The notes under the pieces are model-generated. The model ran no database searches. It was not told the DNA's origin and worked only from the letters and a program-made list of their open reading frames with translations. A DNA stretch of 44,779 nt from Hydrogenophaga sp. (GTDB lineage Bacteria > Pseudomonadota > Gammaproteobacteria > Burkholderiales > Burkholderiaceae_C), in the NCBI RefSeq assembly GCF_028698005.1, contig NZ_JAQVEJ010000005.1:1-44779 (forward strand). The letters run 5' to 3'. Shown piece after piece: positions 16,285 through 23,698 of the stretch. Numbering within the stretch: position 1 is the stretch's first letter; every line of letters begins with the position of its first letter. Both the position numbers and the translations under genes were made by a program.

Positions 16285-17804
16285 GATGCGCCCGTGGTGT
16301 CCAGGGGATCGGCAGGCAGCAGGGCCTGGGCCTGCTCCTGGGGCAATGCTTCGACGGTCTTGAGTACCCTGCCCATGGCCCGGCTGCGCACCTCGGCCGC
16401 ATCCAGCGTGTTGAGCACGGTCTGTGTCTGGTTCTTCACGCGGGCCAGCACGTCACCGAACTTGCCGAACTCGGTCTTGACCGCACCCAGCACCTGCCAG
16501 ACCTCGCTGCTGCGCTTTTCCAGCGCCAGCGTGCGGAAACCCATCTGCAAGGAATTGAGCATGGCCATCAGCGTCGTCGGACCGGCCAGCGTGACACGGT
16601 GTTCGCGCTGCAGGGACTCCATCAGGCCCGGACGGCGCAGCACCTCGGCATACAGACCTTCGCTGGGCAGGAACAGGATCGCGAAGTCCGTCGTGTGAGG
16701 CGGCTCCAGGTACTTCTCGGCAATCGAGCGGGCTTCCAGTCGGATGCGCTGCTCCAGCGCCCGCGCCGCCAGCTCGGCGCCTTCGGCATCGGCACGCTGC
16801 TGGGCATCGAGCAGGCGCTCGTAATCCTCGTTGGGAAACTTGGCGTCGATGGGCAGCCAGCACGGGGCGCCCTCGTTGCCGCGCCCCGGCAGACGGATCG
16901 CGAAATCCACCACGTTCCGGCTGCCCGGGCGCGTGGCCACCTGTGCGGCGTACTGGTCGGGCGCGAACACCTGCTCCAGCAACGCACCCAGTTGCGCCTC
17001 ACCGAACATGCCGCGCGTCTTGACGTTGCTCAGCAGGTGCTTGAGATCGCCCACGCCCTGCGCCAAGGTCTGCATCTCGCCCAGGCCCTTGTGCACCTGC
17101 TCCAGGCGTTCGGCCACCTGCTTGAAACTCTCACCCAGACGCTGCTCCAGCGTCGCGTGCAGCTTCTCGTCCACCGTGGCGCGCATTTCGTCGAGCTTGG
17201 CGGCGTTGCCCTGTTGCAGTTGCGTCAGTTGCTGCTCCAGCGTGGCGCGCATTTCAGCCACGCGACGGGCGTTGACCTCGCTCAGCTGTGCCAACTGTTG
17301 CGTCAGGGTTTCGGACAGGCTTGCGCGCAGGTGCGCCAGTTGCTGGGCAAACGCGTCAATCTGCGCATTCTGCGTGCGTGTGGCCTCGGCCGCTTGCTGA
17401 CTCATCCCCAGGCTGATCGCCTGCAACTGCTGGGTCAGCGTGTCGCCCAGCGTGCCACGCAACTGCAAAAGCTGCTGCGCAAGGGCGTCAAGCTGCGCAT
17501 TTTGCGTACGGGTGGTTTCCGCACCCTGCCGTGAAATCGTTTCCTGGAACGTGGTCAGCGTCTGCTGCATCTCCTGCCGGCCACTGCGGGCGTTCTCGCC
17601 GATGTCGCGCCGCAGCTCGCCCTCGACATGCTCGATGCGTTGCATGGTCTGCTGCGTCTGACCCTGCACCATCTGCATGATCGACCGCAGGCGGTCAACA
17701 TCCTCGTTGTCGACCGGCGGACGGCGTAACAGCAGCGCGATCAGCAGCACCATGTTCAGCAGCAACAGCGCCAGCGCACCCCAAAGGATCCATGCATCGA
17801 TCAT
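16281..17804 (-). CDS. rmuC: DNA recombination protein RmuC
   Basis: RmuC-family proteins limit recombination at inverted repeats and have a PD-(D/E)XK-related nuclease core. Residues 5-28 form an N-terminal membrane anchor. Residues about 35-245 are coiled coil, and the conserved core runs from VKTRGMFGEAQLGALLEQV through LPIDAKFPNEDYERLL to IAEKYLEPPHTTDFAILFLPSEGLYAEVL. The coiled coil contains a tandem duplication of 44 residues (AETTRTQNAQLDA at 95 and AEATRTQNAQIDA at 139). The length of 507 is at the upper end for the family. The ATG at 17804 has no Shine-Dalgarno. Confidence 0.93.
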   Translation of the reverse strand: MIDAWILWGALALLLLNMVLLIALLLRRPPVDNEDVDRLRSIMQMVQGQTQQTMQRIEHVEGELRRDIGENARSGRQEMQQTLTTFQETISRQGAETTRTQNAQLDALAQQLLQLRGTLGDTLTQQLQAISLGMSQQAAEATRTQNAQIDAFAQQLAHLRASLSETLTQQLAQLSEVNARRVAEMRATLEQQLTQLQQGNAAKLDEMRATVDEKLHATLEQRLGESFKQVAERLEQVHKGLGEMQTLAQGVGDLKHLLSNVKTRGMFGEAQLGALLEQVFAPDQYAAQVATRPGSRNVVDFAIRLPGRGNEGAPCWLPIDAKFPNEDYERLLDAQQRADAEGAELAARALEQRIRLEARSIAEKYLEPPHTTDFAILFLPSEGLYAEVLRRPGLMESLQREHRVTLAGPTTLMAMLNSLQMGFRTLALEKRSSEVWQVLGAVKTEFGKFGDVLARVKNQTQTVLNTLDAAEVRSRAMGRVLKTVEALPQEQAQALLPADPLDTTGAS

Positions 17805-17812
17805 GGAGCGGG

Positions 17813-17818
17813 ATTATC
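17813..17818 (-). promoter_or_regulatory. Possible -10 element abutting rmuC start
   Basis: GATAAT on the minus strand lies 8 bases before the rmuC ATG with no Shine-Dalgarno between, consistent with a leaderless message. No good -35 is seen. Confidence 0.35.
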
Positions 17819-17867
17819 TGCCCTGCACCGATGGCGCCTGCATCACTCGGGCATTTCACCCCGGCAT

Positions 17868-18566
17868 TCAGCGGGATCCCGCGTCCACACCAGGTTCGTG
17901 TGCCACGTTCCCTTCGGCCCGCCCGGCGATGCCGGCACCAGCCGCCATGCCCGCGCCGCCTCCTGCGGCGCCGCCAGCGCCTCCGCGCCCACCGCCCGCT
18001 TCCGACCCCCGGCCCCGCCCAGCCTGGCCACCCGGCACACGCAGCGGCCCCTGGTCCGGGATACTCACCTCGGACGGAATGGGCTCCAGGTCCAGCGCCT
18101 CGCGCACATAGTGCCGCAACGAAGCCACCAACTCGGCGGTATGCACCACGCGCCCGGCCACCATGTCTTGCGCCGCGCGCGCAGCGAGCCGGACCTGTTC
18201 CTCGGTACCCAGCAGGATGACATCCGACAACGCGGCTTCCACCGCATCGCGCACGCGCCGCCGTCGCTCGGCCACCTCTTCCGGAACCGGCGACACCACC
18301 GCCTCCTGGTCCCCCGCGCTGCGCCGCTGTTCCCGCCGATGGACCGGATCGACCGTGAGCTCGCCCGTGAACGAACTGCCCAGCGTCTTGTACGCCGCCA
18401 TCAGCGTGCGCAGACGCTCATTGATCTGCCGGTTTTCCCGCTCGCGTCACCGCTGTATCGTTTGCATGAACAGCAGCCGGACCCCCACCGCCACCAGAGA
18501 GAACAGCACCAGGCCGAACAGCGTCGTCGCCAGCGACGGGATGGAACTGAAATCCAGGCCACGCAT
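17868..18566 (-). pseudogene. Membrane-anchored protein of unknown function, interrupted by in-frame TGA
   Basis: The reading frame starts at ATG 18566 (GAGG upstream) and encodes MRGLDFSSIPSLATTLFGLVLFSLVAVGVRLLFMQTIQR, an N-terminal membrane helix, then meets TGA at 18447-18449. The same frame continues without further stops as RERENRQINERLRTLMAAYKTLG and joins the ORF-track protein (17868-18401). That protein has a charged helical part (VRDAVEAALSDVILLGTEEQVRLAARAAQDMVAGR) and a Gly/Ala-rich tail of about 60 residues. Without the TGA the product would be 232 residues: anchor, basic coiled linker and soluble domain. CGA to TGA is a single transition. There is no ribosome-binding site before the internal ATG at 18401. 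Either a nonsense mutation, a sequence error or stop readthrough (UGA-C context) explains it. I do not recognise the function. Confidence 0.75.
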
Positions 18567-18588
18567 GTCCGCCTCGCAGCGTGCCCGG

Positions 18589-19578
18589 TCAGGCGCGACC
18601 GACGACCTCCGGATTGAGCGGCGTCAGCGCCCGACCTTCCGTCAGGTAGGCGATCAGGTTGTCGGCCGCCAGCATGGCCATGGCCATCCGCGTGGGGAGG
18701 GTCGCGCTGGCGATGTGCGGCGTCAACACCACGTTGGGCACCGTCAGCAGGGCCGGGTTGATGCGGGGCTCGCCCTCGAACACGTCCAGGCCGGCAGCGG
18801 CAATGCGCCGCTCGCGCAGCGCGGCGACCAGCGCCTCCTCGTCGACGATGCCGCCGCGCGCGATGTTGACCAGCGTGGCGGTGGGTTTCATGCGCGCGAT
18901 CTCGGCCGCCCCCACCGTGTGGTGCACGGCTGGCGTGTAGGGCAGCACCAGCACCACGTGATCGGCCTCGGCGAACAGCGTATCGCGGTCCACGTAGCGG
19001 GCGCCGATGGCCGCCTCCTTGTCCTCGGGCAGGCGCGAGCGGTTGTGGTAGATCACCTTCATGCCGAAGCCCAGCGCGCCGCGCCGCGCGATGGCCTGGC
19101 CGATGCGCCCCATGCCCAGGATGCCCAGCGTGCTGCCATGCACCTCGGCACCGGCGAACAGGTCCAGCGACCACTCCTTCCAGTGTCCGGCACGCAGGTA
19201 ATGCTCGCTTTCGGTGATGCGTCGCGCCGTGGCCATGAGCAGCGCGAAGCCGAAGTCGGCCGTGGTCTCCGTCAGCACGTCGGGTGCGTTGGTGCCCAGC
19301 ACGCCAGCGGCTGTCATGGCGTCCAGATCAAAGTTGTTGAAACCGACCGCCAGGTTGGCGGCGATTTTCAGTTGCGGGCAGGCCGCCAGCAGCGCCGCGT
19401 CGATGCGTTCGCTGCCCGTGGTCAGTACGCCTTCCTTGCCCTGCAGGCGCTGTACCAGTTGCTGTGCCGACCAGACGGTGCCGGCCGGCGTGGTCTCCAC
19501 GTCAAAGTGCTGGCGCAGCTTGTCCACCACCTCGGGAAAGACGGTGCGAGCGATCAGGATGGAAGGGCGGGCTGGCAT
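18589..19578 (-). CDS. D-2-hydroxyacid dehydrogenase (glyoxylate/hydroxypyruvate reductase-like)
   Basis: This NAD(P)-dependent enzyme interconverts 2-keto acids and D-2-hydroxy acids. The nucleotide site is GILGMGRIG (residues 152-160). The catalytic triad of the family is in place: Arg241 (NIARGGIVDE), Glu270 (FEGEPRI) and His288 (LTPHIASAT). The AVGFNN segment at 77-82 is the substrate-loop form seen in GhrB-type glyoxylate reductases. It is 329 residues, a normal length. GGAG lies 9 bases before the ATG. It is followed after 22 bases by the interrupted membrane protein gene. Confidence 0.93.
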   Translation of the reverse strand: MPARPSILIARTVFPEVVDKLRQHFDVETTPAGTVWSAQQLVQRLQGKEGVLTTGSERIDAALLAACPQLKIAANLAVGFNNFDLDAMTAAGVLGTNAPDVLTETTADFGFALLMATARRITESEHYLRAGHWKEWSLDLFAGAEVHGSTLGILGMGRIGQAIARRGALGFGMKVIYHNRSRLPEDKEAAIGARYVDRDTLFAEADHVVLVLPYTPAVHHTVGAAEIARMKPTATLVNIARGGIVDEEALVAALRERRIAAAGLDVFEGEPRINPALLTVPNVVLTPHIASATLPTRMAMAMLAADNLIAYLTEGRALTPLNPEVVGRA

Positions 19579-19655
19579 GTCGGTGTCTCCGGGTAGTGGG
19601 TCTTGTTGGTCGTGTCACGAAGGGTGGCCAAGCCGGGCCATGTGCTCCAGACATT

Positions 19656-19682
19656 CCCTCCGCCGGCCTGCCGGCGGGAGGG
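19656..19682 (-). terminator. Stem-loop between antiporter and dehydrogenase genes
   Basis: CCCTCCGCCGGC pairs with GCCGGCGGGAGGG with one bulged base and a two-base CT between the arms, just after the antiporter stop. There is no U-tract on the minus strand, so it may be a transcript-end stabiliser rather than an intrinsic terminator. Confidence 0.45.
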
Positions 19683-19695
19683 GCTGGCCACCAGG

Positions 19696-21108
19696 TCAGA
19701 AGAACAGCCAGGTCAGCAGCACGAACAGCGGCACCAGGATGCCGATCGACCAGGCCATGTAGCCGAAGAAGCTGGGCATCTTCACGCCGCGGTCCTCGGC
19801 AATGGCCTTGACCATCAGGTTCGGCGCGTTGCCGATGTAGGTGTTGGCACCCATGAACACCGCGCCGGCCGAGATCGCCGCCAGGGTGGGCGCCAAGGTC
19901 GTCATCAGCTCCTGCGGATTGCCACCGGCGGTGTTGAAGAACACGAGGTAGGTCGGCGCGTTGTCGAGGAACGAGCTCAGCACGCCGGTCGCCCAGAAGT
20001 ACATCGCCGGGTTGGGACTGCCATCGGGATTGGTCACCGCGCGCACGATGGCACTGAACGGGCCATCCACACCCGCCTTGAGCATGGCGATCACCGGAAT
20101 GATGGTGAGGAAGATGCCCGCGAACAGCTTGGCCACCTCCTGCATCGGGCCCCAGTTGAACTGGTTGTCGGCATGCACGCTGCCGGGGGTGACCTGCAGC
20201 GACACCACGGTCACGACGATCAGGCCGATGTCGCGCACCAGGCCGGGCAGGCCGACCTCGGTGCCGGCCACGTTGAACGCCACGTCCGACTTCCAGATAC
20301 CGCTCATCAGCACCAGGCTCACGACGAACAGCAGCAGCACGAAGTTGATGCCGCCATCGAAGCCGAACGCACGGTCGTCGGGCGTCGGGTCGGTGGGCAT
20401 CACCTCGCCCTCACGCCGGTAGAGCCAGCTGTCCAGCACAAAGAAGGCCACCAGCAGGACCGCCACCATGAGCGCGGTCTCGGGCAGGATGTGCCGCAGT
20501 GTCCACGAGAACTCGATGCCCTTGAGGAAGCCCAGGAACAGCGGCGGGTCGCCCAGGGGCGTGAGCGAGCCGCCCACGTTGGACACCAGGAAGATGAAGA
20601 ACACCACCACGTGCACGACATGCTTGCGGTTGTCGTTGGCACGGATCAGCGGCCGGATCAGCAGCATCGACGCCCCCGTGGTCCCCATGAGGCTGGCAAG
20701 CACCGTGCCGATGGCCAGAATGCCCGTGTTCAGCCCCGGGCTGCCGCGCAGGTTGCCGCGGATGTAGATGCCTCCCGAGACGGTGAACAGCGCCGTCAGC
20801 AGGATGATGAAGGGGATGTACTCCGCCAGCAGCGCATGCACCACGCCCGCGCCGGCCGCACCGATCCCGTAGATGGCGGCGAAGGGCAGCAGGAAGGCCA
20901 GCGCCCAGGCCGCCGACACCTTGCCAAAATGGTGGTGCCAGAACATCGGGGCCAGCAGCGGCATGATCGCGATCGACAGCAGAATGCCCGCGAAGGGTAC
21001 ACCCCACAGGATCGACAACTGGCTGCCATCGATGTCGGCCGCCTGCGCCAGTAGGGGCATGCACCCGGCCGCGCCAAGGGTCAGACTACGGAGGTAACGG
21101 AAAGTCAT
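19696..21108 (-). CDS. NhaD/CitMHS-type sodium:proton antiporter
   Basis: This is an ion transporter of the IT superfamily with about twelve hydrophobic segments. The N-terminus resembles a cleavable signal or first helix (LRSLTLGAAGCMPLLAQAADIDG), as in NhaD proteins. Conserved-looking segments include GTTGASMLLIRPLIRAND, VSNVGGSLTPLGDPPLFLGFLKG, SSFLDNAPTYLVFFNTAGG and FMGANTYIGNAPNLMVKAIAED; the last two are the re-entrant ion-binding regions of the family. The ATG at 21108, with GGAGGAG upstream, gives 470 residues; the ORF track begins 19 codons too early. I infer Na+/H+ exchange from the family only. Confidence 0.88.
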   Translation of the reverse strand: MTFRYLRSLTLGAAGCMPLLAQAADIDGSQLSILWGVPFAGILLSIAIMPLLAPMFWHHHFGKVSAAWALAFLLPFAAIYGIGAAGAGVVHALLAEYIPFIILLTALFTVSGGIYIRGNLRGSPGLNTGILAIGTVLASLMGTTGASMLLIRPLIRANDNRKHVVHVVVFFIFLVSNVGGSLTPLGDPPLFLGFLKGIEFSWTLRHILPETALMVAVLLVAFFVLDSWLYRREGEVMPTDPTPDDRAFGFDGGINFVLLLFVVSLVLMSGIWKSDVAFNVAGTEVGLPGLVRDIGLIVVTVVSLQVTPGSVHADNQFNWGPMQEVAKLFAGIFLTIIPVIAMLKAGVDGPFSAIVRAVTNPDGSPNPAMYFWATGVLSSFLDNAPTYLVFFNTAGGNPQELMTTLAPTLAAISAGAVFMGANTYIGNAPNLMVKAIAEDRGVKMPSFFGYMAWSIGILVPLFVLLTWLFF

Positions 21109-21187
21109 GTTCTGGGGTCTCCTCCGGCGGCCGGTGCGTCGGCCGCCTTGTTGTCGATCAAGCAAACGAAACCGAGGCGCGCGCCGT

Positions 21188-21535
21188 TCACACGGCCAGC
21201 AGATCCACCTCGAACAGCAGGGTCGCGTTGGGCGGAATCACGCCACCCGCGCCGCGCGCACCATAACCCAGTTGCGGCGGAATCACCAGCCGGCGCGTGC
21301 CGCCCACGGCCATGCCCTGCACGCCCTCGTCCCAGCCCTTGATCACATGACCTGCGCCGAGCGGAAACTCGAAGGGCTGACCACGGTCCTTGCTGGAATC
21401 GAACTTGCCGCCGACCTGGCCATCCTGGTAGAGCCAGCCGGTGTAATGCACCTGCACATAGCGTCCGGCCTGCGCGACCTCGCCCTGGCCCACCACGGTG
21501 TCTTCGTACTGCAGGCCGCTGGGTGTCGTGATCAT
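21188..21535 (-). CDS. FKBP-type peptidyl-prolyl isomerase
   Basis: This small cytoplasmic FKBP of 115 residues is a single domain. Active-site residues are visible: YVQVHYTGWL, FDSSKDRGQPFEFPLGAGHVIKGWDEGVQGM and RRLVIPPQLGYGARGAGGVIPPNATLLFEVDLL. The ATG at 21535 is preceded by AAGGAG; the ORF track begins 11 codons earlier. An AATAAT (minus strand, 21571-21576) gives a plausible -10 with a leader of about 29 bases. It lies 79 bases before the antiporter gene on the same strand and may be co-transcribed with it. Confidence 0.95.
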   Translation of the reverse strand: MITTPSGLQYEDTVVGQGEVAQAGRYVQVHYTGWLYQDGQVGGKFDSSKDRGQPFEFPLGAGHVIKGWDEGVQGMAVGGTRRLVIPPQLGYGARGAGGVIPPNATLLFEVDLLAV

Positions 21536-21688
21536 GGTTTCTCCTTGAGGTTTGAAAGGCCAAAGCACCCATTATTCCAGCAATGGCACCGTACCACGCC
21601 CGGGCCGGCATGCAGTGCCTGCCCCGATAGAATGCCCCGGAACCCACGCCGCACACGGCCCGATCCGACCAAGAAACGAAAGAACACC

Positions 21689-22159
21689 ATGAGCGTCTAC
21701 GACAAACTGTCCCAACTGGGCATCGAGCTGCCTCCCGTCGCCGTGCCGGCCGCCGCCTATGTGCCCTACGTGCAAAGCGGCAAACAGGTCTTCCTGAGCG
21801 GCCACATCGCGCGCCGCGACGGCAAGCCCTGGGTCGGCCAGCTGGGCCTGACCATGACCACCGGGGAAGGCCAGGCCGCCGCACGCGCCATCGCCATCGA
21901 CCTGCTGGGCACGCTGCACGCCGCCTGCCAGGCCGCCGGCACCGACCTCGACGGGATCAAGCGCATCGTCAAGGTGATGAGCCTGGTGAACTCGGCACCG
22001 ACCTTCACCGAGCAGCACCTGGTCACCAACGGTGCCAGCGAACTGATCGGCGAGGTCTTCGGCCCCGAGGTGGGCGCGCATGCCCGCAGCGCCTTCGGCG
22101 TCGCCCAGATTCCGCTGGGCGCCTGCGTCGAGATCGAACTGATCGCCGAACTGAAGTAA
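21689..22159 (+). CDS. RidA-family protein (enamine/imine deaminase superfamily)
   Basis: This protein belongs to the Rid (YjgF/YER057c/UK114) superfamily. Family members hydrolyse reactive enamine/imine intermediates such as 2-aminoacrylate. The protein has 156 residues, the longer subgroup of the family. The arginine that binds the substrate carboxylate is present in HARSAFGVAQIPLGACVEIE, and the family start with VPYVQSGKQVFLSGHIA is clear. The ORF track starts in an unrelated upstream segment; the ATG is at 21689. A TAGAAT at 21628-21633 is a possible -10. It converges with a PLP deaminase-like gene that ends 13 bases away. Confidence 0.93.
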   Translation: MSVYDKLSQLGIELPPVAVPAAAYVPYVQSGKQVFLSGHIARRDGKPWVGQLGLTMTTGEGQAAARAIAIDLLGTLHAACQAAGTDLDGIKRIVKVMSLVNSAPTFTEQHLVTNGASELIGEVFGPEVGAHARSAFGVAQIPLGACVEIELIAELK

Positions 22160-22172
22160 GCCAGCCCGCCCG

Positions 22173-23468
22173 TCAGAACCAGGTGTGGGCGGCATCGACG
22201 ACGCGCCAGTCGTCATCGACCACCGGCATCCAGCGCCACTTGTCGAAGGTGGTGCACGGGTGCGAGATGCCCGACGTCACCGTCTCGCCCAGTTGCGGCC
22301 ATTCTGTCGCGGGGGCTCCGGCGTCGAACCGCAGGTAGGCGTGCTGGTCGTTCAGGGCATCGATGCGCCAGTGGTCCGGCACGGCGCGCGGCAGGCCGCC
22401 GGCACCGTTCGCGCGCCACACCGGCTGCGGCAGGTCCATGTCGCTGGACACGTCGCGTTTGCCCATGCTCAACAGTGCCAGCCCCGGCTCCGGCTGGCTC
22501 TGCACGCAGGCCAGCACCTCCAGCGCCGGCTTCAGCGTCTCGCGCAACTGCAGCCGCTCGCCGACACAGCACAGGAAGCGCGCATAGCGCTGGTGGTCGT
22601 GCGTGAGGTAGCAACCCGATCGCAGCACGCCGCGCACCGGCCGCCCGATGGCCGGCAACAGGCGCTCGGCCACCAGATCGAAGATCGCCGAGCCGCCCGC
22701 GCTCAGGATGATCTCGTCCTCGCTGGCGAACCAGCCGGCAGTCACCGCCTCGCGGGCCACCACCGCCACCCGGTCCATCAGGACACCGACGGCCGCGCGG
22801 TCCCGGTCATGGTCGCAAAACGCGCTCGTGCCCTCGTAGCACTCCACGCCCGCCAACGCCAGCACCGGGCTGGCATGGATGCGCGCCGCCAGGCGCAGCG
22901 CATCCTCGTCGGTGCGGCAACCCGTGCGCTGGCCCGGCATGCCCAGCTCCAGCAGCACCTCAAACACCCCGGAAAAGCCGCTGCCCGCGGCCCAGGCTTC
23001 GATGCGCTCGACCTGGCCGACCGAATCGACGAGGAACATCGAGCGCAGCCCGGGTTGCCGCGCATGCAGCAGCGCCAGGGCTGACAGCTCCGCCGGCTGG
23101 ATCACCTGGTTGGCGATGATGAGACGCCGCACACCGTGGCGCACGCCCACCGACGCCTGGAACACGGTAGCAAAAGTGATACCCCAGGCCCCGGCGTCCA
23201 GCTGCATCTGCCACAGCTCGGGCGACATGGTGGTCTTGCCGTGGGGTGCGAGCGACAGGCCACGCTGCGCGCAGAAGTCCCGCATCCAGTACAGGTTGTG
23301 GCGCAACGCCGGCTGCCGGAGCACGGCCAGCGGCAGCGGCAGATTGCCCCGCAGCACGTTCCAGCCGGCGCGGCCCAACTGCTCGCGCGTCAGGGGCGGC
23401 TGCCCGATCGGCCAGCCCTTGAGCCAGGGTCCGAAGAAAACCTCCGCGTCGCTGTGGCTGCTGCCCAT
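22173..23468 (-). CDS. D-amino acid deaminase-like PLP enzyme (fold type III, DSD1-like)
   Basis: This protein belongs to the alanine racemase-fold family that includes eukaryotic-type D-serine dehydratase and D-threo-3-hydroxyaspartate dehydratase. The PLP lysine is Lys78 in LAPHGKTTMSPELW. The C-terminal SHPCTTFDKW provides His403 and Cys405, matching the His-x-Cys zinc site of D-serine dehydratase. A glycine-rich phosphate-binding segment (SAGGSAIFD) is present. The ATG at 23468 with AGGAG upstream gives 431 residues; the ORF track is 100 codons too long. It follows the small membrane protein gene by 41 bases and may be the distal gene of the parE-parC transcript. The substrate is unproven. 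Confidence 0.85.
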   Translation of the reverse strand: MGSSHSDAEVFFGPWLKGWPIGQPPLTREQLGRAGWNVLRGNLPLPLAVLRQPALRHNLYWMRDFCAQRGLSLAPHGKTTMSPELWQMQLDAGAWGITFATVFQASVGVRHGVRRLIIANQVIQPAELSALALLHARQPGLRSMFLVDSVGQVERIEAWAAGSGFSGVFEVLLELGMPGQRTGCRTDEDALRLAARIHASPVLALAGVECYEGTSAFCDHDRDRAAVGVLMDRVAVVAREAVTAGWFASEDEIILSAGGSAIFDLVAERLLPAIGRPVRGVLRSGCYLTHDHQRYARFLCCVGERLQLRETLKPALEVLACVQSQPEPGLALLSMGKRDVSSDMDLPQPVWRANGAGGLPRAVPDHWRIDALNDQHAYLRFDAGAPATEWPQLGETVTSGISHPCTTFDKWRWMPVVDDDWRVVDAAHTWF

Positions 23469-23509
23469 CGCTGTCTCCTGCCTGTGCCGCCGCGCCACGG
23501 GTCGGCGCT

Positions 23510-23698
23510 TCAGCGGCGTTTGTTGCGTTCGCGCTCCTGCGCACGCCGTACCTGGCGGCTTTGCGAGCGCAGCGCCTGCGTGCGATCGCGCTGCGCCTGC
23601 CGGCGGCTGCGCCATCGCACGATGGTACGCGCCACGCCGAAGGTCAGCGCGAACGCGAGCGCAGCAATCAGCATGCCGGCGAGATTGCCCTCCATCAT
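23510..23698 (-). CDS. Small single-pass membrane protein of unknown function
   Basis: This 62-residue protein begins [27 protein letters not shown], a membrane helix with few charges, and ends in a strongly basic tail rich in Arg and Gln ([31 protein letters not shown]). The start ATGATGG overlaps the parC stop TGA, so translation is probably coupled to parC. The ORF track only shows it as the tail of a longer spurious frame. I do not recognise a named family. The basic tail would face the cytoplasm and could contact nucleic acid or the membrane surface, which is inference. Confidence 0.7.
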   Translation of the reverse strand: MMEGNLAGMLIAALAFALTFGVARTIVRWRSRRQAQRDRTQALRSQSRQVRRAQERERNKRR

